From Imbricaverruca yamaguchii (Eukaryota > Arthropoda > Thecostraca > Neoverrucidae), in contig JAOTOL010001634.1 of NCBI GenBank assembly GCA_034440575.1, positions 2,341,001-2,405,000 on the forward strand: a stretch of DNA of 64,000 nucleotides. The letters are read 5' to 3'. The first letter of the stretch is position 1. Each line of letters opens with the position of its first letter. Below are positions 47,985-60,044 of the stretch, piece after piece. Below the pieces are notes generated by a model. It had not been told where the DNA came from and did no database searches. It saw only the letters and a program-made list of their open reading frames with translations. A program made the position numbers and the translations under genes.

Positions 47985-50150
47985 TCCGGGCCATGCCGGG
48001 CTGGGCGGTGTGTAGGGGCGGGCTGGGCGGTGTGTAGGGCTTGGCTGGGCGGTGTGTAGGGCTTGGCTGGGCGGTGTGTAGGGCCGGGCTGGGCGGTGTG
48101 TAGGGCCGGGCTGGGCGGTGTGTAGGGCCGGGCTGGGCGGTGTGTAGGGGCGGGCTAGGGTGTGTAGGGCGGGGGCTGGGCGGGGGCCGGGCTGGGCGGG
48201 TGTGTATAGGGGTCGGGCTGGGCGTGTGTAGGGGCGGGCTGGGCGGTGTGCAGGGGCGGGCTGGGCGGCTGGTGTGTAGGGGCGGGCTGGGCGGTGTGTA
48301 GGGCCGGGCTGGGCGGTGTGTAGGGCCGGGCTGGGCGGTGTGTAGGGGCTGGGCGGTGCTGGCGGTGGCGGTGTGTAGGGGCGGGCTGGGCGGTGTGCAG
48401 GGGCGGGCTGGGCGGTGTGTAGGGGCCGGGCTGGGCGGTGTGTGGGCTGGCGGTGTGCAGGGGCGGGCTGGGCGGTGTGTAGGGCCGGGCTGGGCGGTGT
48501 GCAGGGCCGGGCTGGGCGGTGTGTAGGGGCGGGCTGGGCGGTGTGTAGGGGCGGGCTGGGCGGTGTGTAGGGCCGGGCTGGGCGGTGTGTAGGGCCGGGC
48601 TGGGCGGTGTGTAGGGGCCGGGCTGGGCGGTGTGCAGGGGCGGGCTGGGCGGTGTGTAGGGCCGGGCTGGGCGGTGTGTAGGGCCGGGCTGGGCGGTGTG
48701 TAGGGCCGGGCTGGGCGGTGTGCAGGGGCGGGCTGGGCGGTGTGTAGGGGCGGGCTGGGCGGTGTGTAGGGGCGGGCTGGGCGGTGTGCAGGGGCAGGGG
48801 CTGGGCGGTGTGTAGGGGCGGGCTGGGCGGTGTCAGGGCCGGGCTGGGCGGTGTGTAGGGGCGGCAGGGCCGGGCTGGGCGGTGTGCAGGGCCGGGCTGG
48901 GCGGTGTGTAGGGGCCGGGCTGGGCGGTGTGTAGGGCCGGGCTGGGCGGTGTGTAGGGCCGGGCTGGGCGGTGTGTAGGGCCGGGCTGGGCGGTGTGTAG
49001 GGCCGGGCTGGGCGGTGTGTAGGGGCGGGCTGGGCGGTGTGTAGGGGCGGGCTGGGCGGTGTGTAGGGGCGGGCTGGGCGGTGTGTAGGGGCGGGCTGGG
49101 CGGTGTGTAGGGCCGGGCTGGGCGGTGTGCAGGGGCGGGCTGGGCGGTGTGTAGGGCCGGGCTGGGCGGTGTGTAGGGCCGGGCTGGGCGGTGGTGTAGG
49201 GGGGCTGGGCGCTGGGCGGCTGGGCGGTGTGTAGGGCGGGCTGGGCGGTGTGTAGGGCGGGCTGGGCTGGGCGGTGTGTAGGTGTGCAGGGGCGGGCTGG
49301 GCGGTGTGTAGGGCCGGGCTGGGCGGTGTGTAGGGCCGGGCTGGGCGGTGTGTAGGGGCGGGCTGGGCGGTGTGTAGGGCCGGGGGGCTGGGCGGTGTGT
49401 AGGGGCGGGCTGGGCGGTGTGTAGGGCCGGGCTGGGCGGTGTGCAGGGGCGGGCTGGGCGGTGTGTAGGGGCGGGCTGGGCGGTGTGCAGGGGCCGGGCT
49501 GGGCGGTGTGTAGGGCCGGGCTGGGCGGTGTGTAGGGCGGGCTGGGCGGTGTGTAGGGGCGGGCTGGGCGGTGTGCAGGGGCGGGCTGGGCGGCTGGGCG
49601 GTGTGTGTAGGGCCGGGCTGGGCGGTGTGCAGGGGCGGGCTGGGCGGTGGGGCGGGCTGGGCGGTGTGCAGGGGCGGGCTGGGCTGGGCGGTGTGTAGGG
49701 GCGGGCTGGGCGGTGTGTGCAGGGGCGGGCTGGGCGGGGCGGGCTGGGCGGTGTGTAGGGGCGGGCTGGAGGGCTGGGGTGGGGCGGGCTGGGCGGTGTG
49801 TAGGGCGGGCTGGGCGGTGTGTAGGGGCCGGGCTGGGCGGTGTGTAGGGGCGGGCTGGGCGGTGTGTAGGGGCGGGCTGGGCGGTGTGTAGGGGGCTGGG
49901 CTGGGCGGTGTGTAGGGCCGGGCTAGGCGGTGTGTAGGGCCGGGCTGGGCGGTGTGCAGGGGCGGGCTGGGCGGTGTGTAGGGCCGGGCTGGGCGGTGTG
50001 CAGGGGCGGGCTGGGCGGTGTGTAGGGGCGGGCTGGGCGGTGTGTAGGGCCGGGCTGGGCGGTGTGTAGGGGCGGGCTGGGCGGTGTGTAGGGCCGGGCT
50101 GGGCGGTGTGTAGGGCCGGACTGGGCGGTGTGCAGGGGCGGGTCGGCGGC
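47985..50150 (+). repeat. 22-bp G-rich minisatellite downstream of E6, ~2.1 kb
   Basis: Roughly 95 copies of gtgtgtagggccgggctggg plus cg, the third block varying (ggccggg, ggggcggg, gcaggggcggg). The strand is strongly G-rich, with several GGG runs per unit, so G-quadruplex or R-loop formation is plausible. It seems to grow from intron sequence just after E6 (tgcgggccatgctgggtttt), not from the exon. Open frames through it are artefacts. Confidence 0.95.
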
Positions 50151-50154
50151 TGCC

Positions 50155-51800
50155 GTCGGGTGCGCGGCCGCGTTTGAGCCGGACTGGTGTGAGAGGCTCT
50201 TGTGCGGCTGGGGCTTGGTTGCTGGGCTATCTTGATGCTCTTTTTTGCACCTGGTTCACCTCGTCAATCGCTCCGACATCACCAACCCTGCTGGGGCCCG
50301 TCGCGACCACCACACGTATTTATGTAGGCGAGGCCAGGCTCTTCCACGTCAGATAGGCCCGTGAGTACGCCCAGCAGGTCAGGTAGCTAGGATTGGCTGT
50401 GTGCTTGGGTTGTGGCTCTGATGGATGGGTATGCTAGAGGTGCATGACGTTGATACTGCCACCGCCGCCGGCGCTCGTCCATTTACTGGACCCACCCGTG
50501 TATCGGCATATACCACAACACATCCACCACACACTTCCCCTACCCCACCCTCCCAACCCTTCCCACATTCTTGGGGAGGCCTGGTACAAGTGGGGCCAGG
50601 AAAATGTTTTGTAAAATATTGGCAGTTATGTTTCTGACAGCTGACTACTTGCACTAAATTCCAGCCAATTCCACTGGTCTTTAAAACTACCCTTCTACGC
50701 ATCCATACTACAATCATTCATTCCTTTCATTTCAAACAATTGTTCGGTAGTCCTAGTAAAACTAGCTGCCCCACGATTTTCCGTCCAGTGTTCCGTAGGC
50801 ATTTAGCGAGTCGTTCTTCATTGGTCGCTATGGTCTTGGTTGGTCCCAATGCATATTAATTACCCGTTCTGAGGTACTACCGGTAAACGGCTGACGCGAC
50901 TCCTCTTGTTATATGGTGGGTATAACAAGAGGAGTCTATATTATATATTAGTTACTGACCTTAAGGCTTGGTAACACTCGGCGATGAAATTTACAGTCCG
51001 TTTCTGTGCAGCCTTACGACTGGACTCGGGTATCAATGGCCAACTTCCATAACCTTACTCAATCGACTCCTTACGTGCTGAAACTTGCGATCGAGAGCGA
51101 CACTGATGGTGGTCCAGGACCCTGCATCGCAAGGTCCAGGACCCTGCCCAGTGCCATCTCCCTTCCGTCTTGCTACCCTATACTGCCCCATTCAGGTACC
51201 AGGGGCTTGGGGAATGCCGAAATCTCCTCCCGCCCAACGCTATACGGTTTCAAAATTAGCCGTTTGGACATTTGCCAACAGGTTGGAGCCAGAGTTTGCA
51301 ATGACCACTCACCTGTGAAAATAATTACCGGCAGCCAGCGGCAATGTCCGGGAGCGGATCCTTCAGCCGTCTCTTGCACACCATTTTCGCAAATGAGATG
51401 AGCTCGCACGTGTCAGAACATACAGTGGCGCAGTGCGCCGATCACACCCGTATGCGAGTTTGCGGACGGAAATATGAACTGCAGAATATGGAGGCCACCG
51501 TTAAGCGGGCACCCTCAACGTTGCAATGCGTGGTTTTGGTCTTCGACTATGAAAGTGAATACCGCTAAGATGCAAATGACGCGGTTTACCGCTCCATTAA
51601 ATCCAGGAGCCATGCATCACCGCAGACTGACTATTTGGAATCGAACTCGACTATGATTCTCGTAAGTCACATGAATTGTCACTGCAAGAAATATGAACAG
51701 AAATAAGCAGGAGACAATCCGTTCACATTGGCGTATAGAAGCAATAATATTTCTGACATATTTTAGCGGGGCTGGGTGGGACTTGTTTTCATAAAATAGG
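50155..51800. other. Intron 6, nothing recognised apart from a hairpin
   Basis: No coding match. The sequence is ordinary apart from the hairpin at 50898-50936. Confidence 0.55.
50898..50936. repeat. Perfect 16-bp hairpin
   Basis: gactcctcttgttata, loop tggtggg, tataacaagaggagtc. It is isolated in intron 6 and no homologous copy was noticed in the window. Confidence 0.85.
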
Positions 51801-51812
51801 CGAATTGCAAGT

Positions 51813-51965
51813 TCTTTCTCTCTTTCTCCCTTTCTCTCTTTCTCCCTTTCTCTCTTTCTCCCTTTCTCTCTTTCTCTCTTTCTCTCTTTCTCTCTTTCTC
51901 TTTTTCTCTTTTTCTCTCTTTCTCTCTCTCCCACTCTCTCTCTCCCACTCTCTCTTTCTCTCTGT
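51813..51965 (+). repeat. Pyrimidine (TTTC/TCTC)n tract
   Basis: About 150 bp of almost pure C and T on the plus strand, with mirror symmetry. Such tracts can form triplex DNA. KRE-rich frames on the minus strand are artefacts. Confidence 0.93.
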
Positions 51966-53159
51966 AGATTGCCCTCTCCTGGACCATTAATGCGATCCCC
52001 TCTCTGTTTCAATAACACTTCTATTCAAAATTAAGTATAAACCGAAGTTTGGGGAATACTTCTTTACACGAAATTTTGCAACAGCTACCTTCCGTTAGAG
52101 CTATGCACTTTTTAATTGTGTCTAACCGAACTGCATTTAGGTTCAGGCCAGTTCCCATACTTAGGCCTTGGTGTCGTTACTAGAGCTACATGCTTGCAAA
52201 CTTATTGGTTTTCATTTGGCGAATTTCAGGTCCGGCAAAGGTAGACTTGCCAGCCGGCGCGGCGAAGGATAACAATGATCCAGACAATGCGGCTATTATA
52301 TTGGCGCAAATATATGCAAAATGTGCTTTTAAATGATATATATATATATACATTAGCATGCAGTTTCCCACAAACAGCTATGTTACTCCACACAAAATTT
52401 AGACTTCCGGGGGCAAATAAGGTCAATCATTCATTATGACTTTGATTAGTGTGATGGTGGTTCTGAGTTGAGTTTGATTTAACCTGATGTGGATAACATT
52501 GTGCATCTATTTGATGGCTAAGCTTTGTTTCACTGACCCCGAACAAGTGCAATGACTTCATGGACCATCGACCATGGTGTCAACAATACCTAATTCGACC
52601 ACAGTGGGCTTCTAATATTACATTTTAGCTAGAAGAATATATATATTTCAGTGGATGAACGACTTGCATGCGGACAAGTGAACAATTTCTAATGTACTAG
52701 GTGTCATGGCAGGCAAAGTGACCTCAGATCACAGGATCGCTGAACCAAAACGAAATGAAAGGAAAGACACCATACAACTACTTAACATCGGGGACATTTC
52801 CGAGTTAAGAATTGTACAAACGATTGTAGTCTCAACAGGGGTGTCGATTAAAAAAAAACATTGGTGGGGGGGGGGGCGAAGTGCCAACGCACGTACCTTC
52901 CCCCCAAAAAAAAAAAAACTAATCGGATTTCGCACACTATATTTTCAGATCCCAGAAATTCTGAGTTTGTATTCGACGATGTGTATGTTTATGTTTATTC
53001 AGCTTACTCACGAACGAGGAAAATAGTCCAATAAATGGTGGTCACATAATTAAAAGAGCGGTACACAGTACATGTCAACATAACAACTCTGAGTAATGGC
53101 ATGCGACTGCAGTTTCATACAGTGAGCTCGGATATGTCGTCATCGTTACCGTCAGCGCC

Positions 53160-53580
53160 TTTCCCTCACTCCACACACCAACAAGCACACACCGGCTTAA
53201 ATACAAATGTTTCAGCGATTAGATGCAGGCTAAAACACACCGGCCTTCATGGAGTATCGGAGCACATCAGACCTGAACTGTGACGACAATCTGTGAAAGT
53301 ATTTCCTTGGCGCCTAACATTATGGAGGGACAAAGCCAAAGTTGTGATTGGACGAGTCCAGGTTCGGGGAGGATATTTTCATTCACACCTACGACATCAG
53401 CCACGGTACTTTTTATGGGGGACCAAGGGGAATTTCTAGGGAGCATGACGCATTTTTTGTCCTGGGCTCAGCGGATTCTTGGGGGCCCCACAACCTGTCA
53501 GGAACTGCCCACAATGCCCCCATTCGGTATGCCACTGTGCGATGTAATGCTGCAACATAAGAATCTATGGATAGTTCATC
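53160..53580 (+). pseudogene. Possible Tc1/mariner transposase remnant
   Basis: VSAIRCRLKHTGLHG, then a frameshifted part with DESRFG, resembles the Tc1 order (V-R-R-R-L-x-x-A-G-L-x-G ... S-D-E-S-R-F). The sequence after DESRFG is open to 53560 but does not look like Tc1. No inverted ends were identified. Confidence 0.35.
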
Positions 53581-53869
53581 TGTTGCATCACTCACACGTG
53601 ATTTAAACTCCCAAGTTATTCAGACAGTTTGAGGAAAGTGAAACATCTGATCATGGATTGGCAAGGATGGAATATAAGGCAACATGAATACCATGGAATT
53701 CGGATCACAGTAATTATGTTACAATACATACCTTCTCCGCAGGCTGCTTTGTAGATTGATGCGCTCCTGAAGTTTGATCAGGGTTTGAGTTGGAGGTGGA
53801 TGGAGCAGCACTGTAAAGGATATAACATATGGTTCAAAGAACTTATTTATGTGTCGCTTTTTGGGTGTC

Positions 53870-54460
53870 ATTTAACCTCCCAATTGAAAAGTATGCATCT
53901 CCAGAGGAAATTAGTGGTCATGTCATGCTCAGCACATTAATGAATACTGCATTTAAAAAAGGAAGTTCAAAGTAGTCAGGGATTACCATAAACTGAAAAA
54001 TGACCCAAAAAGCCATGCAATATTGTAGTTTAAGGTAACCACCAAACAAGTTTTCCACACATTTTAGCTCCATGAAGCATCCAAAGGGGTCAGGTCTGGT
54101 TAAGTCAGGAGAGGATAGGCTTTGTTGTGAGGAAAAACAAAATTTGGAGAAAGCAAAATTAGAAGAAAAAAAACATAAAAAAGAGTTCATGCCAATTTAG
54201 ATTAGGTTAGGTTAGGTTCTTAAGTTGAAAATACTTTAGAAATTTGATTGAGAATTTAAATGAAAAGCAATTCATTTTTTTTGCATGGAAAGTAGGGTTA
54301 GGTGATGTAAGGTTATCTTACATCTTTCTTGAACTTTGTTTTATGCTACATTACCTAATTCCACGTCCTTTTGGGTATTACGTTTACTCCCAATTGATAA
54401 GTATGCATTTATAGAGGAAAGGATGGCAAATTTGTGCTTTTAGGTGTTTTATGAATGTTT
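53870..54460 (+). repeat. Dispersed repeat family copies (also near 57.4-57.6 kb)
   Basis: The motif cccaattgaaaagtatgcat followed by agaggaaa recurs at about 53880 and 54390, and in diverged form at about 57435. It is AT-rich and noncoding. Confidence 0.5.
54200..54222 (+). repeat. Short interstitial TTAGG run
   Basis: About three GGTTA units (attaggttaggttaggttc). Single or double units recur near 56342-56360 and 57245-57263. TTAGG is the arthropod telomere repeat, but runs this short also occur by chance. Confidence 0.5.
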
Positions 54461-54596
54461 GGAATTTATAATTATAATGCAATGTTTATAGATGTGACTA
54501 AGATGAGACCACGCATTTTCTGTGTAAATGGCCTTTGAGTTAGGTAACATGGAATAAAAAGAAATATATTAAAAATACAACATAATCTAGCCTAAC

Positions 54597-54732
54597 AGCG
54601 TATCCTGGTTTTTGAGAAACCAATTGTAAATAAAAATTGTGGAAAATATCAGGCGATTTATTTTATTTTCTTAAAATTTTACAAACGAAAAAACCTCGCT
54701 CAACCTAACCTAACAGGTTTGTTGTGCTTTAA
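54597..54732 (+). repeat. Direct repeat A, left copy
   Basis: Matches 56141-56280 (gagaaaccaattgtaaa, gtggaaaatatcaggcgat, acaaacgaaaaa). The TTAA element inserted at its right edge. Confidence 0.85.
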
Positions 54733-56063
54733 CACCGCGCACTGGAGGGGAGCGAAATCCGCCCACCCCTCAGGTTTTTCGTAGATAACTCCAGATTTTA
54801 CCGGCTGATATACGCCATTTTTTGTGTACCTGCCAATAAATCACCGGCGCGTTGTTTAAAGTAAGAAAAATTAAAATCGACCGAATCTTTTCGAGTTAGG
54901 GGTCGCTAAGGTAAAAAAAAAATTCAGCGTCAGATCACAAATATTGGCGCTGATGCGCTTCCCGTATATTAGCAAAAAGGAAGTGTTCTTGGAAAAACTA
55001 GCGACTTGTTTGATGTACATTTTCATGCTACATTGTTCCAGAGTCATGTCAAGTCACCGAGGTCAAGTCAGGTCAAGTTCATAACAGGTTAACGCACGCC
55101 CTAGAGGGTGTATGGCGAAATCCGCCAGTCCTTCGGATTTTTCGTACATACCTCCATATTGTACCGGTCGATATACGCCACATTTTTCGCGTACCTGCTT
55201 CGAAATAACCGGCGCATTGTTTCAAGCAAGAAAAATGAAAATCGGCCGAGAAGTTTTCAAGTTATGGGCCGTTAAAGTAAAATCAATTCGCAGCGCCAGA
55301 CCACAAAAATCGGCGCTGATGCGCTTCCCGTATATTGGCAATAGGGAACTGTTCTTGACAACGCTAGCAACTTGTTTGATGCATATTGTTATGCTATATA
55401 ATTTAAGAGTCATGTTAGGTCGCCGAGGTCAAGTCAGGTCAAGTTCATGATAGGCTAATGGAACCAAACTTGGTCAACTGGAATGTGTCATAAATGCAAT
55501 TGATTGTCATGCGATTGATGTCACTTTACATGTTACTCCTTATACAACCCGAAATCTACTGTTTGTCATTGTGTGCCGAAGCGTTTTCATACTTCATTCA
55601 TGTATTTCACTCCTTTCTTTGCGAAGCCGATTGTGCCGAGCCGCCCAACGGAGCAGTCGGGATGGGAGCCCGGTTTCGGTAACTGGAACAGGTAATGACA
55701 TAATAAAGTGCTCCTATATAGGTGACCTGAGGTCAAATGGCGGATCTGACACCTGTATTGCATCATTAGTAATGTCCAAAACACCATTAATGCCAATTTT
55801 GGAGCATTTCAACACAACCACAACGATACATCACAATAACAAGCCAAGCCACGCAAAACTATAAAAATTTGCTATTTTGACCTCATTTGACCTTGAAGAT
55901 ATTGATCTAAGGTCATGAACTTTGCACACAATAGAGTTCACTATCGTGCCCATCCACCTTGTGAATTTCGTTGCTCTAGACTTCATAGGAGCTGAGATCT
56001 TATGGGGCGGAATCCGCTCCCCCTCCAGTGCGCGTTATTTTCAGAGGCCCTCCAGGGCGCGTG
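54733..56063 (-). mobile_element. TTAA-flanked (piggyBac-like) element with duplicated terminal unit
   Basis: 1331 bp flanked on both sides by TTAA (54729-54732 and 56064-56067). Ends CACCGCGCACTGGAGGGG and CCTCCAGGGCGCGTG form an imperfect inverted repeat. The left end has two ~360-bp terminal units, the second starting TTAACGCACGCCCTAGAGGG at about 55091. Noncoding. The empty version of its target is at 56277-56285. Confidence 0.82.
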
Positions 56064-56067
56064 TTAA

Positions 56068-56342
56068 GGTGGTAACAAGACAAGTTTGTACCAACATTTG
56101 CCTCTGTAAAAGAAGCAAATTGGCTAGGTAACCTAGCCTAACATAGCGTAACCTGGTTTGGGAGAAACCAATTGTAAAAACAAAATTGTGGAAAATATCA
56201 GGCGATATATTTTATTTTCTTGAAATTTTACAAACGAAAAACCTCACTCAACCCAACCTAACAGGATTGTTGTGCTTTAATGTGGTAACCAGACAAGTTT
56301 GTACCAACATTTGTCTCTGTAAAAGAAGCAAATTGGCTAGGT
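56068..56342 (+). repeat. Direct repeats B, A and B: uninterrupted target copy
   Basis: B (gtggtaacaagacaagtttg) at 56068-56128 is followed by A at 56141-56280 and B again at 56281-56342. The second A-B junction (ctttaatgtggtaacc) is the unoccupied form of the site interrupted by the 1.3-kb element. Confidence 0.85.
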
Positions 56343-57102
56343 TTGGTTATGTTAGGTTAGTTTCGGTGTTTGAAGTTGAAATTTTTAGCAAAACTTTTCC
56401 CAAAGTAAAAATAAAATGGAGTTTTTTTTTAACCCGTCCCGTCTTGGGGTCTTCAACCGCCCCGCCGCCCCCCCTCAGGTTTTTTTCGCGGATGGCGGAC
56501 GAACGGCGCGCGGCAGCGCTCCGAAATGTGGCATACCTTATCCCACATCAATTTGACATGCTGATTCGAAATTTTGATGTCAGGTTATTTAGGGTCAACG
56601 AGTTGGTAAAGGTCAAGTCAGGTCACCTCCAAAAACGTTCAACCAGTCGTCACGCTTTAACGGATACAGATATTTTAATGAAACCTTCAGCGTTTGCTTA
56701 TCTTTACGGATGCAATAAAACGTATGAAATTTTTTTTTCGTTTCTAACTACATATATATTTTGCGTATTTGCCAAATTGTAGTTCAAATACAGGATTATG
56801 GCTAAAGTGAACATTTGTATTAGGGCGAGTTGACTTCAACAACGTTCCTCGGTCTGCTCTACCCATTGGAAAATGATTTTTTTTTTAAACTTGAAAACTC
56901 AAAATTTTAAAATTTCACAAAGTACTTTCGGGGGCCAAAAAATATAGTCCTGGGCGATTTCGCTGTTCTTTTCTCATTCCAAATAAATTTGTTTTTTATA
57001 TCCCCAAAATGAACTCCCCAGAGTCAAAAACATGATAGAAGTCGTGAAAAGTGAAAATCTCGCCCCGGTGACGGCACATTTGGGGGAAATTGTCTTTTAA
57101 CC

Positions 57103-57205
57103 GGACCCTACTCGTCGAGCGCTTTCCGATAACACCTCTTTCGTTTTCGTGCGACGCTTAGTTTGTATTTTAGGGGGTCTTCAACCGCCCCCCCCCCCGA
57201 GACGG
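57103..57205 (+). mobile_element. Dispersed repeat fragment shared with 30258-30365
   Basis: Second copy of the repeat at 30.3 kb, ending in ttcaaccgcccccccccccc. It has no coding content. Confidence 0.5.
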
Positions 57206-58689
57206 AGTGGTAGGATTTGACTGGAAAGAGGGTTAAGCTGCTATGTTGGCTAGGTTAGGTTGTGTTAGGCTAAAAAAATAAAGAAGAAAATATACTAGAC
57301 ATTTTTCAAATGCATGTGTTTGTTTTCTTTTTCCAAATTGAGGTTAGGTTAGTGCTATGCTTCATTTTTTGTTTGTTATTTATTTTGCTATGTCACCTAA
57401 TTCAAAGCCCTTTTTGGTGATATTTTGCTCACCACCTGAAAAGTAGGCATTTGTACAAAAAATGAGTGGTCCATCATCTTAGTCACATTCATAAACATTG
57501 CACTGAAATGATAAATACCAAAAACTCATAAAATGTCTTAAAACACAAATTTACCAAAATGAGTGCTCGCAACAAGCTCATCACACTTCTGAACATTGCA
57601 TTAAAGAACTCGGAGAAATCAGAAATTACCTTAAGCTGTAAAATTACCAAAAAATGTGCCAGCCCCTGATATAAATGTAACATTGGGTGCCCCAACAATG
57701 GGCAGAGAAAGCAAAGAGCAGTAGAATACAAATATAAATAAATGCAAACTAAACCAACTCTTCTTGAACACAAATATGGTAGTTATGTGGTATTAACATA
57801 GAAACCCTGATCACAAATCAGAAAAGACCATGGACTAGGCTTGTTGAAGCGTACCTACCAACTTCTTTATCTACAGATCCTTTGGGGAATTAAATATCAG
57901 CAAATCGTTTTAATGCCACTTTAAATATCAGCAAGTTGTTTGATAACCATGTCAACCTGCATATATATCAAAAGGTATGAAGTACAAAAAAAACGTATCA
58001 GATCTACGTCACATGAGTTTGGCCACCGGGTTCAACACTGCGCGCAATTGCACCACAACTGTCTTACCTCTGCCATATTTGTCGATCGCAACCGCAAATT
58101 GAACTTTAGACTCTGTTATTTATGTAACTGAACATCCTTGGATGCTACGAATTTGGATATTCTGAAGAACGGCCATCTCATTTATTTGGTGATAAGGTCT
58201 GACCTTGTAGAACTACTCTTGTAAGCTATGGTGGTGTAGTACCTACCTGCCTGCTTGCTTTCTTCAAGAATAGAAATGATTATAGTGTGCATGCAGCTTC
58301 TTGCTCACTTTTTCTTTCATGGTATCATAAGCTATCAGATACATTGGGTACTATTGGTTGTGATGCCCATATTATTGAATATATGCACATTGTCATTGGG
58401 CATACAGGTGGGTAGATAAGTACCTACCTAGGTAAATATTAAGCTTATGGTGTGATGGGTTGGCTCTGAGGATAAATATAATCTGTAAATACTCTATCTC
58501 AATGACTGATTGTTGTTGATGACCAGATTGTGTGCATGTTTGACATTGACCAGAAATTAAGAATAGAATGAATCCAGTTCAAGTTTCATATGCATGTGCT
58601 TTGGCTATTGGTCATGTGTGCAAGCATCATTATGGCAACGCAATTGTTGTCTAGTGGCCTTGCTGATTTAAAAAAAATACTATCTGGTT

Positions 58690-59410
58690 TCAAATGCATT
58701 AGCATCACCTAATCTCAAAATTTCATGATGTAAGCTATGCTTGCAAAGTGGAAGGAAACCCAACTTCTTTGTTTTTTTTCCACACAATGTTAACTTTTGC
58801 AGAAAGAAGTGGATAGTCAATTCACTATCCAATGCAAATCTGTTCCATTTCATTACAAAGTGTGTTGGTTGGGATCAACTAAGTATGTTAAGTAGCATGG
58901 TGCTATTCGTTTTTTCCTTTAGCTTTCTTACCAGCATAAATATAACAGTGGTTATTGAGAGCCCAAATCAGCATTGAGGGGGCCAAGATCAACATTGGTG
59001 GGACCATGGCCCCCACAAAAGGATACAAATTGACACCCCTGAATCCATCAGCATCTGCTAATCTCAGCATTTTATGATGCAAGTTGTACTTCCACAGTGC
59101 AGGGAAATCCAGTTATTTTGTTGTTGTTTTTTGCACAATTTTCAATTTTGCAGCAAAAGGTAGAGCGTCAGTCCCTTACCTAAACCTAATCTGTTTCTTT
59201 ACCGTACAAAATACTCTGGTTAATATCAACCAATTTTTCTATTCTGCATGATGTTTTCTCCTTTTTTCCTTTTTTCTTTTTTTCTTTTAGCTTTTTTATG
59301 AACATAAAAACAGCATGGCTTATTGGGGGGCCAAAATAAACATTGGGGGGCCAAGATCAACATTGGTGGGGCCATGGCCTCCACAAAAGGATACAAATCG
59401 ACGCCCCTGC
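58690..59410 (+). repeat. Two diverged ~370-bp tandem copies ending in a hAT-like terminus
   Basis: 58690-59035 and 59045-59410 share order and sequence (atctca...tttcatgatg; gccaagatcaacattggtgg; aaaggatacaaat(t/c)gac(a/g)cccctg). The shared end, reversed, is CAGGGGYGTCRATTTGTATC, the CAGGG type seen in hAT terminal repeats. A similar start CAGGGGTGTCGATT occurs at 52838. Confidence 0.6.
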
Positions 59411-60044
59411 GTCTCAATGTTTTGTAATGGTGATATGATCATTCAAATATATTCTTGCAGGGTGACCTGACAAGCATACATGAGGCTATAACTCCTAAAC
59501 CGTTGCTCTGATGGAGCTAAACTTTTTACAGCTAGATCGGGCGTCCAAGATAATCCTATAAACGCATGTTCTTTTACACATCGTTAAATTGTCATTTTAG
59601 CGATCGATTTTTCGTAGAAGGCTCCGACTGGATCAATTCGGACAGTAGGCTAAAGCCATGAAGGCGTGGCCGTTCAGAAAGCGTCGTCAAATTTGCTATA
59701 ATTGTGCAAACTTCTTGCACCACAATTTTCCTTTCCGGGTTTTCTATTGCACCCCAGAAATCGCTGTTTACTACGGTAGCACACCTTGAAACCTTTTTTG
59801 TATGCAACAAAGTGCCGCTGAGATGTTTGAGCGAACCAAATACATTCACGGTCAGCTCGGCTATCAGCGGCTGGTTAAACACCAATTCGCACGTTGCTCA
59901 CGTCCTTCATTAGGAGCAGAATTATGATGACGTTGGTGCTTCCCGATAGGACATCGCTATCGTTAAAACTGACGCCTCGTACTGCTACTGAAAATGACTG
60001 GGGGTGGTGGTGACGACGACATTGGCGATGACGGTGGCGTTGAC

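Noticed and set aside
48338..49891. Gly/Cys-rich ORFs resembling keratin-associated or cuticle proteins
   Set aside because: Shadows of the 22-bp G-rich satellite.
51617..52018. Highly charged KRE-rich minus-strand ORFs
   Set aside because: Translation of a pyrimidine microsatellite.
53348..53560. 70-codon ORF starting MDESRFGED as a complete gene
   Set aside because: The start resembles a Tc1 catalytic segment but the rest does not; at most a broken transposase remnant.
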